Assembly: GCA_963921425.1 (NCBI GenBank)
Contig: OY992832.1
Location: 8,494,001-8,558,000 of the forward strand
Reading direction: 5' to 3'
Length of the DNA stretch: 64,000 nt
Source: Dryas octopetala
Taxonomy: Eukaryota; Streptophyta; Magnoliopsida; Rosales; Rosaceae
The first letter of the stretch is position 1. Each line of letters starts with the position of its first letter. The translations under genes were made by a program, and so were the position numbers. This document shows positions 26,089 through 38,080 of this stretch, piece after piece. A model generated the notes under the pieces. It was not told where the DNA came from, did not search any database, and worked only from the letters and a program-made list of their open reading frames with translations.

Positions 26089-28633
26089 AGGTCATTTCAA
26101 TGAATCAATTATATGATATATTTGAATTAAAGGTAGATTAACTGTGAGCTACATTTGGGTTTTCGCATATGGACTAACAGATGTTTATGATCAAGAGGTT
26201 CTGAATATTAAGTGTGAGTGTGTGCACACGCACGCATGTGCAAGAGAGATATGCATGCATGTTTAGATAAATTAACAACAGTACTACCTACAATCATCAT
26301 AGATTATAAGGAAATATATGGAGTACTGCGCATGCTTTATAATATTATAGGCAGTTTTTAATCTAAGCTAAAGAGGTCCCTACAAATAATGTGGGGCTCG
26401 TAGCTTCACTGATAAAAAGGATTAATTTACCTCTACTCACAAAATCAGAGCTCCCCATTTGGCCTCTTTTTGAACCTTTCACACTTAGAATGTTTGTTAT
26501 CTCAGTCTAGGACATCATATATTCATATTGTGCAAATCACAGCAGTGAAATTTTGAGAAATGGGTCCTGGGATCATTGGTTCTTTTGCCCTTGTTCATAA
26601 ATTCTACAAGATAGTGGTAGCCATGCGACTGCAAATCGGCTAAAAGCTTCATTGCGGATTTCATGGGGGTTAAGTACATGTACAGCAAGAATATTTTGGC
26701 ACACACACACAAACACCATTCGGACCACGTCGTACTTGGAACTTTCTCACCTGGAGATGACGCAGCATCCTCAAACCACAAGAATTAATACTGACAATTT
26801 GCATGTTGCTTGCCATTTTCATAAATTTCACATGGGTTTTAGTACTATTTCAGGAGATTATATTATATACCATATTGTAGCTGTAAGCTTTGTACTTGTA
26901 CTTAGCTAGAACATCAGTTTAATATGCCATTTGCAATCTTGACTGCTTCTTTAATTTTAATGATTAGTAGGATATTGGACAATGACACCAACATCTGCAA
27001 TAAATTTTGGCTGAATTGGCTGCTTGTCGAGTGAATGATCTTAACTACTTGCTCTTTTAATGGATGCATGATGATGATGACATGGTTTCTGTTTTCTAAC
27101 TTTGAGTTGGAATGCTTACCGAAAAAGTAATGCATTATATGGTCAGCTTCATAAAGTATTTTTGTCACATTAGGTATCCCATTTGTTAACCCAATTTAGT
27201 TATTCTCTATACAATGCATGCGGTACATCACTGTTAAGAGAATCGTTTTAATATACAGATTGGAAATATGTGTAGGTAAAAAAAGTAATGAGTTCATAAC
27301 AATTTTTGTGTATGCATACACATTGCCTCGAAGACTAAATCTTTAATTACTATAGAGGGAATATAAAGGCTTAAGGTAAAGGAACACTTCCACTCTGCAT
27401 GACGTGGGATCCAAAATAACTAAATAATTGATCCATTTTGCATATCATATTCCTTTGTTTTCCTTACAATAGGTTTTCTACCTTCCTCTTGTTGCATGTA
27501 AAAGGTCACTTACCAAACAATCCAAATTTACATTTGTTATGATATGTGGTCATAATTTGGTGTCTCAATATTCAATTACAAAAGGTGTAGTAGTAGTAGT
27601 GGAGAAAACACAAAAGATTATACAAATGCTGTCAAGTACTTTTTAAGTGTAATACTTTTTAGTAATAAAATGAGTTCAGAGATTCTAGAAACTAGATAAT
27701 ATGGGCCCGATCGATCCTGAATGAATGGCTTTTCTGTTTCAGATGCTCTTTTGTAGAAAGTAGTAAGAAAAACAAACTGCTATACAGATGCCCCTTTGCA
27801 ATCCATCTCAGGCGCAGTACTACTAGCCACTAGGATCATAGTATGATTTTCCCTACTTTTGTCTTCATCAACAATCCAATAAGGGTGGGCATGGACGGGT
27901 TGAATGGGTTAAAAACTTAGAAGTATGCTGTATATGAGTGTTTCTCTAAGTTTTGATTTACTTTGACCGAGTTTAAGAAATCCACAAAAGTGCAGTTGTT
28001 GGGCAACCTAATTTGGAAAGGCTAAACCCAAATTCACTAAATCCAAGAACAAAAAGAAAAAAAGAACCTATAAAAGTTCACCTATATTTGTCCACGTAAG
28101 TTCTTTGAATTTTCATATTGTCTAAATCACGGTATTTTAAATTTTTTGGGCGGCTGACTTTTACTATTCGATACAAGCAAAGAGTTTAGTCAGTTTACTA
28201 TTATTGAATTTGGAAAATGCTTGGCTCCTCTGTACGTACACAAGGAGTATACATGTCAAATTGTGATTTGCTTACCTAACTTGTAGAGATGAATGGCTCT
28301 TTACCCATGATCTAATCATTGTTCTAAAAATAATTATAAAAAATTGAAGACATTGCAGAAACAATGCATGCAACTTTGAATCATTTACGCCTATAAAACT
28401 TAGCTTTACTGATAGGAAAAAAAAAAAAAAAAAACCTCACCTTTTTTTTTTATTTTTTTTTTTATAAAAGACAAACCGACTTTAAATCATTTACAACTGT
28501 GGCGACCAAAATTCCTCCGGTTTTGATTTCTTTGTAACCCCTCTAGGCCTCTATCATTTATACAGTAACCAACAAGAATGCACGAGATCAGACCCATCTT
28601 AAGGGGAAGAAACTAGACTCAATCATATATCCA
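26089..28633. other. Intergenic region upstream of the protease gene
   Basis: AT-rich spacer with a purine/pyrimidine-alternating stretch (GTGTGTGCACACGCACGC near 26216-26236) and poly(A)/poly(T) runs near 28420-28460. Open frames at 26515-26781, 26652-26909 and 26914-27168 overlap on opposite strands and show no recognisable protein. The right ~150 bases are the probable 3' UTR of the TLC gene. Confidence 0.4.
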
Positions 28634-31405
28634 TCATTGCCTCTTGGCTAATTGCTTCATCAATCCCTTAATAATCTTTCCAAACCACATCAAGTTCATT
28701 ACCGCTAGTGCTGATGGCACAACAAAGACCAACAGATATCCAAAGATGTGCATCTGGATGACCTGCTCATCCAATCAAAACAATTTGATAATTAAGACAG
28801 ATCCACACTCCAAAATATTTAGGAGTTTTCTGTGAAAGTATAGAGCATGCAAAATCCAAAGTCTAGGTGGTTCATATCTTCAGGGACTTGCAATTTACCT
28901 GATCATAGTGCAAGTAAACATGGTAAAACATGTAACCAAACAGCAGAATCCTTGCAGCCTGCATTCCATTAATTTCTTCAGCAAGCATGTCTAACAAAGA
29001 TTGGCATTACTTAACCAAAATGGAAAACCCAGCATCCTTAAAACAGCAACAATATATGCTAACGATGTGCATGCTGCTCACCTCATGACAGATGGCTAAC
29101 AAATGAGTTAGCTTATCTTATGAGTGTATCAGGGCAGGGTTGCAAGTTGTAACTAAAGTCTACCTACTATATGATATGAATACATGTTAACCATCGAAAA
29201 ACTACAATTCAAGAGGACTTTAACTGACCAGCCATGCAAAAAATATCACGACGCCGTTAACAAGATATGCGCTGGACCTCTTCATACCGGCCGTGTCAAG
29301 ATACCTTCATCAAAACCAAAATTTATAATAATGATGGAATGCAGAACCTAAACACAATCTTCCTCGTAAAACTTACCATCTCATATTGATCTCTGGAGTA
29401 GTGACCTCAGAGATGAGGATCATGTATGTATAAAGTTGTCCTTCCCCAGAAAACATGGAGTATGCTACTGCAATTCCAGAAAGTGAGTGATGAAAAACCT
29501 GAAATGGAATGCCACCATATTAAGAGTTGTACAGCATTTAACATGCAAATGATACTCCTTTATAATAAAAGATTTGTGTATATGCTGCCTAGTATTTGAC
29601 TTTATTTATAGTTCTTTTTTACTCTTCTTCTCTTCTTTCTAGTTACCTGTTTGTGCAACTAAGCAATCACATTGTTGATACTTTTTATATCATTGGTACA
29701 GGCTTTTGACCCAGATGTCAAGAAGGTTAGAACAGAGATGTAGACATGCTTATATAAACAGAAATGTATATGTGTTTCCATACTAATACAAGGATTGTCT
29801 TCCATAGAGAATATACTTACATACTCCATTCCACCTAAAGAAGGGTATAGCCATAATAGCATTCCTAGATCCGCACAGAAGTACCCAACAGAGACCTGTC
29901 ATAAATCACCTTCATTATGATTTATAGAAAAATTTTAGGAGAACCCAAACAAAAAAGTGTATCCAGATGAAGCAAACCCAATAGTATACAAGTTTTAACT
30001 GGCCAGGTCAAGCAACTGCCAACAGTATTAAAGTGTATCTAGATCTAGTTCAAGTCCCCAATGAACTCTGGGTTACAAGCCACCTATTCTGAGGTCTTCT
30101 CAATAAACAGTTTTAACTAGCCAGGTCAAGCAACTGCAAATACACTAGGGTTAAAAGGGTTTGAACCAAAGGACTGATGTAAATATCATATACGAACTAA
30201 GACCAGTCAACAGTTCAAACAATTGTCCCAGCTCGTCTGCCAAGAGTTTCAAAACATTTAAGTGAATCCAAAATGCTCTCAATATTCTCGAAATTGTCAA
30301 AAGAGATGAACACTTCCCATTTTAATTCATTGTTTCTTACCCAGAAGAAAGGCACCCCCCATTGTCTCACCCTAATCACAAAAAAGGTACAAAAGTACTT
30401 TCTTTTGAGGAAGGCATGCCACTCAAATTTATTGTAAAAAAGAACGGGAGAAATGTGGGCCCATAAACATTTAAGAGTTTTATGCCTCATAAATTAACCA
30501 TAAAATTAAGCTAAGATTGCAGCATCACCAAAGCTGATATAAAGATACAGGAAACTTTAACATCATAAGGATCATCTTCGAGTCATGTCAAAAGTTTATG
30601 TGAACTAAAGCAAACAATCTTCGAGATAAAGTCACACATTTTACAATATAAAAACTATTGTTGGCTCACTTCAACACTTCCTAACAGCTCAAGGTTAAAC
30701 CAAGAAAAATGTTTATCCTAACAATATAGGGAGCGCAGATAAATGTTTTCATATTATTGAGTGGATAATAGTTCATAACAAAAATAATAATAGGAAGCGC
30801 ATACCCCTAATCCAAAAACAGAAAGCGGTGAGCTTCGAAATGTAACAAGGCCAGCAAGCTTTTGGTCGGAAAAGAGATCGGACCAGAACACAAAGTACAA
30901 GGACAGAACTGTGATAAAAATGGCATGAATACTGGAGATACCTCTGCCAAAATTATTTTTTCAAATTAATGATATGTATAAGTGATTATTACAGATGGGA
31001 AATATATTCATGTTGAACAATTCAAAATTGGAAATCTATACTCACCGATTGTTCCACTCTATTCGTTGGATTTTTGTAAGACTAGCATAACTCTTGAAGT
31101 AAAAAGTACTAATTAACTGAGTAAGATCATAGACCTGCAATATATAATGAGTTACTAAGGAAATAGAAAACCAAATCTAGAACCTAAATGAGGCACCCAA
31201 AAGCTCAACTATAAGAACTGCTTTTACTATTTAAGAGAATTAAGGATCAAGAGTATACCGTTTTGCACAAAAATATGCCTCCAATAATGGAAGTATATGG
31301 TATAAAGGGATCTGCTAGTAAGTAGTTTTTAACCAGCACTTGAGCTTGATTTTGGTAGGATTTGATAGCCATAACAGTCCTTTCAGACACTGCCATCATT
31401 ACCAT
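28634..31405 (-). CDS. TLC (TRAM/LAG1/CLN8) domain membrane protein, TMEM56-like
   Basis: Eight minus-strand exons join in phase: 31259-31405, 31046-31134, 30805-30943, 29821-29895, 29377-29498, 29229-29304, 28899-28958 and 28634-28762, giving 278 aa. The protein is mostly hydrophobic with about six to seven membrane segments. The TLC signature histidines are seen in the segment VFHHSLSGIAVAYSMF, followed by LISEVTTPEINMRW and YLDTAGMKRSSAYLVNG. TLC proteins sense or modify lipids, ceramide synthases being the best known; this TMEM56-like branch has no firmly established reaction. From memory it matches At1g31300, which in Arabidopsis sits beside the trihelix gene matching the one at 15.7 kb. 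A leader intron is likely, since untranslated exon-like sequence lies near 32.4-32.7 kb. Confidence 0.88.
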
Positions 31406-34258
31406 ATCCTCGGACGATCTGTTTGATTAGAAGATCTATTTCCCTTCTTTACTTCCTAGTACTTTCTTCCCCTCTTCATTTTCCTGTTTCATCTTTCCAT
31501 TAGCAGACACAAAGTGCAGGTAAGTTACCAAGGAGGAAAGGACATTAATCCACAATCATAAAACATGCACATATCATCAGCATTATTTTCTTTGGTCAGT
31601 ATTGTCAGAATCTGAGAATGACATTTTAACCAGAGTAGCTTATATTAGCAGATGGGTAAACTATAAGCAAAAGAAATGTGATATTTTATGTGCGTATCCA
31701 TATTACACAAAATCCATAAAAAAGTTACAACACCTACAGGAAAAGAAAAAAAATAAAAAGAAAAGCTGCACCAACGCATTTTAATTCGCCGAAACTAAAG
31801 TTAATTGGAATTTTACTGTACGTTTCAAGTATTTAGACCAAATAATTCTTCGTTTAAAAACAACAAATGCAAACGAAAAGGCTGAAACCAGAATCCAAAC
31901 ACAGAATTAGAAACAGATGAGATCCAAGAAACACAAGAAGGAGAAAAAAATGAGATATTAAGCAAAATCAAACCCCGATTGAGCTACTTGCCAAATACTA
32001 ATGTATGAATTTATACTAGTAAACACATTAAAGGGGCTAAAACACCATATGGCCATTTGAAAAAAGGTGGTGGAACCACTGAAGTCCAATGTAAAATGCA
32101 GCACTACATGAACATTGCCATGGTTGCAGAACAACATCAAGACAAACTCTAAGCAGGAGATTCATATAAAATATAAATGAAATCAAGCAGTACCCAAAAC
32201 CCAGGAATGAAATCAAGGGGAGACAAAGCAAACTCGGATCCAAAGGTTCACCACAAACACGTGAGAAATCAAATGGGGTATTTAAAAACCACCTTCAGCA
32301 CGAGATCAAAACCTCGGAATAACCAAAAGCAGATGGAATTCAAATGAAAACCCAGAAAGCAAAACAGAGGATACAAGCCAAGAAGCTCAGAAATCAGATG
32401 GAGGTCTTACCATTAGCATGCAGTCCATGAGAAAACGAACAAAACCCCTTCCAAAATCAACAGCCAAATCAGATGGGCATTCGAGAAAACAGAAGACCCA
32501 GAAGCTAATCAATGCCAAAAAGCCACAAATCACATTGAAAATGAAAAACTCGAGGAGCTGATGCAGATGGGTAATTGAGAAAATAAATGGGTATTGTCAA
32601 TTCGTCACCAACAACAGAGAGAAATGGAATGCAATATGCAACAACCCGTGAAAGAAAAAAAAAACGTAGCAAAGGCGAATGCAATCAATGTGACTGTGAG
32701 TGTTGCGAATCTCGAACCAAACATGTAATAAAGTAAGGGAAGGAGGAGTTATTAGTTAAAAGAAGAGAGCTGGGAATTGGGAAACTGGAGAAAGGGGCCA
32801 AAATGAGAAGAGGTGTTGGGTTGGGTGGTGGATACGTGTGATTTGTGTTTGGGTGTGTGTGCCACAGAGCTATCAGTTAACGTGGATCGCATTTCCTGTT
32901 ATCGAATCAGATAGGGAAGTAAGAAACGAGAACAATGTGATTGCCTAATGTCATTGGTTGTTTGGATTTTTAGAGTATTGTTTGGACTAAATGTAAGCAT
33001 TTGTACCAAGGATGAAAGGACAAACAAGTATGTTTCTATTGTTTTTGTGTATGGGGATGTATGGTAGTTCCATGTATCTTTAATTCTTTATTCAATATTG
33101 ATTTGATTTGATCATAGAGGTTAGAAACTTAGAATGATAGCCATGTCTTAATATTATACTTTTTTTTTCTCTTACTACAAAAAATAAATAAAAATACCAT
33201 TACATTAATAACTATTTATTATAATTTATATCAATATTTACTTCTGATTTTTGATATGAATAAAATATATGGGATCATTACTCTTTGAAAATAATGATAA
33301 CCATATTATGTGACAATTGAAAAATTAAATTGATAACCATATTACAATTATACACAAAGTTTTTCGTGCCAGTGATAGTTGTAATGTATTAATAAACACG
33401 TAGTTGTAATAAATTAATAATTGATATAAAAAATACATATTAGTTTATACGATAAAATGCAAACACATATAAAGAAGTTATGTTACAATCTTTTATTTTA
33501 GTTATTTTAATTTTATTTATATCCTTCTACTCATAAAGTACAGTTAATTAATATCTTAGGTTGTTGCTTGTACAGTTCCTATTATTCCACCACCAACCAG
33601 ATCCTACCCCAATCATTATGGTTGTTGCATCACTTAATTATCATTTCTAGCTATTTTTAACTATCATGGCAAGTTGGCAACTTCCTGCATTAGTAGTTTA
33701 GTCTTTTTGATACTAATGAAATTATCATACATGAGCCCAATAGACAATCCCAATATCATGATAGACATTAAACTATTTTAGATGCTTGTAGGTGACCCCA
33801 TCTACCTCTCAAGTTTCTCCAGTTATTACCCTTTTAAATAAAATGTCCTTTTCACTTTTTAATATGCTTGCTTGTAGTGAAGAGTAGGGTTTAGGGAAAA
33901 TGGGGCTGCAGGAGAGGAGGAGCATTTTTTAAGTAAAACTGGCTTTTGGTTCAATTTTGTAGTTTTTGCAATAAGTTATTGCCATGAAAATATAGAAGGT
34001 TTCTGATTGCTCAAACATCTTATTTTTTTCATCTTAAATTTGGCTTCATCTAACTATTTCGTTATGGGTGATTTTTTATTGAGAATTGAAAGAAAAGGAA
34101 AGTTTGGTGGTGGAACTTGGCTAAGGGATTTTACTGAATACAATTGTCTCTCTATATGAGCTTGGTGTAAGACCTACTACAATTGTCAATCCCTACCCAA
34201 CTAATGTTAATTTTTTTTGTTAAGTATTGATAGGCCCTTTTAGTATTATTTTTTTATT
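31406..34258. other. 5' side of the TLC gene and AT-rich spacer
   Basis: 31406-32750 probably holds the leader and leader intron of the minus-strand TLC gene; the GA-rich, low-T sequence at 32300-32700 resembles a 5' UTR. From 32880 to 34258 the DNA is AT-rich without coding signal. Confidence 0.4.
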
Positions 34259-34921
34259 TATCAAAAGATGGGGGGCTATTCAGACCACCCAAAACCACTA
34301 AGTTGACCACCATCACAAATTTTGCCCATTTTGCCCATTTTCCAATTTTGGCCGGCCACCCCTCCCCACCGCCGGCGCAACCCAACCCCCTCCCCACCAC
34401 CGGCGCGACCCCACCCCTCCCCTTTGCCGGTCGACCCCACCCCTCCCCATCGCTAGCGCGACCCACCCACCCTGATATCCCTTCTCTCTCTCTGCCTCCC
34501 TCCCTCACCGGACCACCATGGGTGGCCGGTGCAACCCCCGATCTGGAGGTCTATGGGGTCGCGCCGGCCACCCATAGTGGTCCGGTGAGGGAGGGAGGCA
34601 GAGAGAGGGAAGAGAGAGAGAGAAGGGAGATCGGGGGTGGGTGGGTCGCGCCGGCGATGGGGAGGGGTAGGGTCGACCGGCAATGGGAGGGGTGGGGTCA
34701 CGCCGGCGGCTGGGAGGGGTGGAGTTGCGCCGACCACCTATGGTGGTCTAGTGAAGGAAGGAGGCAGAGAGAGAGGAGATCGGGGTGGGTGGGTCGTGTC
34801 GGCGGCGGGGAGGAGTGGCCGGCCAAAATTGGAGAATGGGCATGCAGGGGCAAAATGGGCAAAAATTTGTGAGGGTGGTCAACTTAGTGGTTTTGAATGG
34901 TCTGAATAGCTCCCTTCTTAT
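34259..34921. mobile_element. Non-autonomous TIR DNA transposon with a GC-rich core (copy 2)
   Basis: Same family as the element at 12.4 kb: ends read GGGGGGCTATTCAGACCACC on the left and GGAGCTATTCAGACCATTC on the right (opposite strand). The arms share the AACTTAGTGG phrase, CAAAATGGGC and the TGGCCGGCCA palindrome. The 9-base word TTATCAAAA flanks both ends and fits a target-site duplication. The core contains a long self-complementary section around ATGGGTGGCCGG / CCGGCCACCCAT (about 34516-34585) and several CGCCGGC repeats, so a single strand could fold into a large hairpin. No transposase frame. Open frames through the GC core (for example 34303-34872) are artefacts of composition. Confidence 0.75.
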
Positions 34922-34929
34922 CAAAATTG

Positions 34930-35060
34930 ATAGGCTCTTTTTAGGGCCGGCCCTTAGGGGATGCCAAGTGGGCAGTCGTCTTAGGCCCGTGAAAGACTCC
35001 CAAATTTTGTAGATCTTTTATATAATATTTTTGGGTTCAATTAATATTAAAAAAAAAAAC
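34930..35060. repeat. Possible terminal piece of a hAT-like element
   Basis: The phrase AGGGCCGGCCCTTAGGGG followed by AAGTGGGCAGTCGTC and TTAGGCCCG resembles termini that, from memory, are common to plant hAT transposons. Only one end is recognisable in the window, so this is a fragment. The words GATAGGCCCTTTTAG (left of the neighbouring element) and GATAGGCTCTTTTTAG (right of it) suggest that element inserted next to or into related sequence. Confidence 0.3.
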
Positions 35061-36304
35061 TTTAAAATTCCAATTCAAAAATAAAAATATCTCAATTCAA
35101 AGAGGCTCATCAGTTTATTAAACTCACAACCCAACTACACAAATACCCAATTAATTTGACTCAATTAATTGAAAAAATATGGTAGAAAAACATGATTATG
35201 TAAGTTTAATTAGTACTTGTGCAGCTAAATATGCAAAACGAGTAATGTTTAAATGATGCTTTGATGCAATTATAAAATTTGTTTGGGTTATATTCTGTTT
35301 ATTGTTTTATTATGTTACAAATTTACAATGTTGATTTTAAATTATTTTAATGAATTTTGTGAGTATTTATAAACAAAAAAATCACATGAATGTAAACAAA
35401 CGTTGATGACTCCGTTAATATGGTCTGCTTCAAGCCCGTAAAGTCTCACAACCTATCCTGACCCTTTTAGGTTGCATTTTATTTTGCGGGAATAAAAATT
35501 TGGGGATGAATTTGAAATTCATTTTTTTTTGTTTTGTTTGTATACTCATCCTACATGAAAATGAATCCCACAAAATCAAAGAGTGTGTCAAGTTTTTAAT
35601 ATGGGATGAGCTATTTTTTGTTGTTGGTATTAGCCTGTACTAGTCAAGAGCATTTATATAGTAAAGTTTATATTTAAACATACATTCTAATAGACTCGAT
35701 TAGATGTGGAGGTTCCCACTGTGCGAATGTCTCACACCTTGTTCTCATCTATATGTATTTGGCATTCGGTGTGAGACATTTGCACGGTGTGAACGTCCAC
35801 ACCTGAATAAAATTTTATATTCTAAACCCAAAATTATGATTTCAAATTCTGATTAAGGAGCTCAGAAAATTCTTTATATAGTAAATAGATAAATAAATAA
35901 ATAAATACATAACATTTGAAAAAAAAAAAAAAAATACGGAAACAAATTGGAGGCGGCTAAAACCCCCAAATTCTAGGGTTTATGACAATGGCCAGAAACA
36001 AGAGCACACTTCATCTTGACAAACGCTCAGGAAAACCCAGAGAGGAGGAAATAGTAAAAGAGCAATGGGGACTTAGACCCTGAAAAGACTTCTTCCAAGG
36101 TAAACCTCTCAATTGAAGCTCTCTCAATCTTGACGCTCTATAACTTTCAATTCAACTATTTATGCAAAAATGTGATTAAACCCACAGAAGTTCTCGGGCT
36201 ATAAATCCAAGCTCTATAGACTACAACAATCTCTCTCACATAGATCATGGTCTCCATTTCTTTTTCCATTCCTTAACTCCTCTCTGAATCTTCTGCTCCC
36301 CCCT
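35061..36304. other. AT-rich spacer and leader of the mTERF gene
   Basis: AT-rich without genes to about 35.9 kb except the 103-base hairpin listed separately. 35940-36304 changes composition and probably carries the mTERF promoter and leader (for example ATTCTAGGGTTTATGACAAT), perhaps with a leader intron. Confidence 0.4.
35702..35804. repeat. Small foldback element (hairpin, 37-base arms)
   Basis: Arms at 35702-35738 and 35768-35804 are inverted copies with few mismatches and a 29-base loop. The shared inner word is ATGTCTCACACC / GGTGTGAGACAT. The size suggests a miniature inverted-repeat element; a target duplication was not identified. Confidence 0.6.
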
Positions 36305-38080
36305 GTGGTTTCACTACTTTTCATGTTAATGAATATAATCCACAAAAGGGTATCGAAAATGATTGCTCAAATCAATCACCTTGTACTCTTCTCTCCTGTT
36401 GTTTACGAAAGAACCACTTCTATGCAAAACCCATCTTTTTTTTCGCTTAAATTTCGATGCTTTTGCAATTCTGGACTTACCAATCATCATAAGGTCTCTC
36501 TCGACTCCACACAATCGCCTAGTTCAGCCTTTGCTAACCGGTTTTCTCGAAATACTAGAACCGAGGCTGAGGAAGCTCTTTTTGATTACTTGCATTGCAC
36601 CCGAAGCTTTGGCTTCACGGATGCGGAGCATATTAGCAAGAACTCCCCAAATTTTCTTCAAAATTTGCTCTCCAAGATTGATACTGAGAAAGATGTTGCA
36701 CGTTCTTTAAGCCGGTTTCTTCGCTACAATCCCATAAATGAGTTTGAACCGTTCTTCGAGAGCTTGGGTTTGAGCCCACCTGAGCTCCCATTGCTTCTAC
36801 CGCGGCACTTGATGTATCTGAGTGATGATTGTGTTATGCTTGATAACTGTCATGCTTTGTGTGATTATGGAATCCCCCGTAGTAACATTGGTAAAATGTA
36901 TAAGGAGGCAAGAGAGATATTTGGATATCACTATGGAGTATTGGCTTTAAAACTTAAAGCTTATGAAAATTTGGGTTTGAGCAGGTCCACAGTTGTTAAG
37001 CTTGTTAGTTGTTGCCCACTGCTTTTGATTGGTGGTGTTAATAGTGAATTTGTTGAGGTTCTTCAAAAATTGAAGCGTTTAGGCCTTGGAATGGACTGGA
37101 TTGGAGGGTATGCATCAAGTAACAGCACATACAACTGGAGCAGAATGCTTGATACGATGGATTTTCTTGGTAAAATGGGTTATACAGAGGAGCAGATGTG
37201 TGCTTTGTTTAAAAGAAATCCTGCATTACTGTTAGAAGGTTCTGGGAAAATTGTGTATGTATTGTTTGGCCGGTTACTCAAATTGGGTCTCAAGATGAAT
37301 GAGGTTTATTCATTGTTTATGCAAAATCCACATGTCTTGTCAGTTAAGTGCACGAAAAATCTATTGCAGGCAGTAGATTTTCTGTTTGAGATTGGAATGT
37401 GGACGAAAGAGATCGCAGACATACTAGCCAATGACATGGAATTTCTGAGTTCATCTAGTCTGAAAAGACCCTCAACTGTATGTAAAGACTTAAAGGTTGG
37501 GAGAGGTAGTCTGTGCCAAATTATAAAGGAAGACCCGCGCAAGGTGTTGAGATTGGCTTCAAAATCCAAAGGTAAAACCAGCAAGCAATTATTATCCCCA
37601 CTTAAACATCTGGAGAAAACATCGTTCTTGTTGAGATTGGGATATATTGAAAACTCAGATGAGATGATGAAAGCTTTGAAGAAATTCAGGGGTAGAGGGG
37701 ACCAATTACAGGAGAGGTTTGATTGCCTGGTAGATGCTGGCTTGGACTGCAATGTTGTGACAAATATAATTAAACAAGCTCCTATGGTTCTTAACCAAAG
37801 CAAAGACGTGATTGCAAAGAAGATCAGTTGCTTAACAAACAGTTTAGGTTATCCACTGGAATCTGTGGTGGCATTCCCAGCATATTTATGTTACGATATG
37901 GACAGGATTAATCTTAGATTTTCAATGTATTTGTGGCTAAGGGAGAAAGGTGCAGCAAAGCCTATGTTGTCTTTGAGCACTCTCCTTGCATGCTCAGATG
38001 CACGATTTGTAAGATATTATGTTAATGTCCATCCTGAAGGTCCAGCTATGTGGGAAAGTTTAAAAATGCAAACAAGCTAA
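36305..38080 (+). CDS. mTERF-family organelle nucleic-acid-binding protein
   Basis: A single intronless frame of up to 591 aa; the true start may be one of several in-frame ATGs in the first 45 codons. The first ~60 residues are basic, Ser-rich and poor in acids, fitting a mitochondrial or plastid targeting peptide. The body consists of repeated ~30-residue helical units with the mTERF pattern of a leucine/proline helix start, for example LKAYENLGLSRSTVVKLVSC, CALFKRNPALL, LFGRLLKLGLKMNEVYSLF and FDCLVDAGLDCNVVTNIIKQ. mTERF proteins bind organellar DNA or RNA and affect transcription, splicing or translation there. From memory a related gene (At5g45113) lies in the matching Arabidopsis block. 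Downstream ~100 bases are probable 3' UTR. Confidence 0.88.
   Translation: MVSLLFMLMNIIHKRVSKMIAQINHLVLFSPVVYERTTSMQNPSFFSLKFRCFCNSGLTNHHKVSLDSTQSPSSAFANRFSRNTRTEAEEALFDYLHCTRSFGFTDAEHISKNSPNFLQNLLSKIDTEKDVARSLSRFLRYNPINEFEPFFESLGLSPPELPLLLPRHLMYLSDDCVMLDNCHALCDYGIPRSNIGKMYKEAREIFGYHYGVLALKLKAYENLGLSRSTVVKLVSCCPLLLIGGVNSEFVEVLQKLKRLGLGMDWIGGYASSNSTYNWSRMLDTMDFLGKMGYTEEQMCALFKRNPALLLEGSGKIVYVLFGRLLKLGLKMNEVYSLFMQNPHVLSVKCTKNLLQAVDFLFEIGMWTKEIADILANDMEFLSSSSLKRPSTVCKDLKVGRGSLCQIIKEDPRKVLRLASKSKGKTSKQLLSPLKHLEKTSFLLRLGYIENSDEMMKALKKFRGRGDQLQERFDCLVDAGLDCNVVTNIIKQAPMVLNQSKDVIAKKISCLTNSLGYPLESVVAFPAYLCYDMDRINLRFSMYLWLREKGAAKPMLSLSTLLACSDARFVRYYVNVHPEGPAMWESLKMQTS

Noticed and set aside
34254-35012. 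Open frames up to 189 aa with Gly/Arg/Pro-rich sequence
   Set aside because: Same cause as above in the second element copy; the frames read through inverted repeats.
37306-37803. 165-aa minus-strand frame
   Set aside because: Antisense shadow of the intronless mTERF gene.
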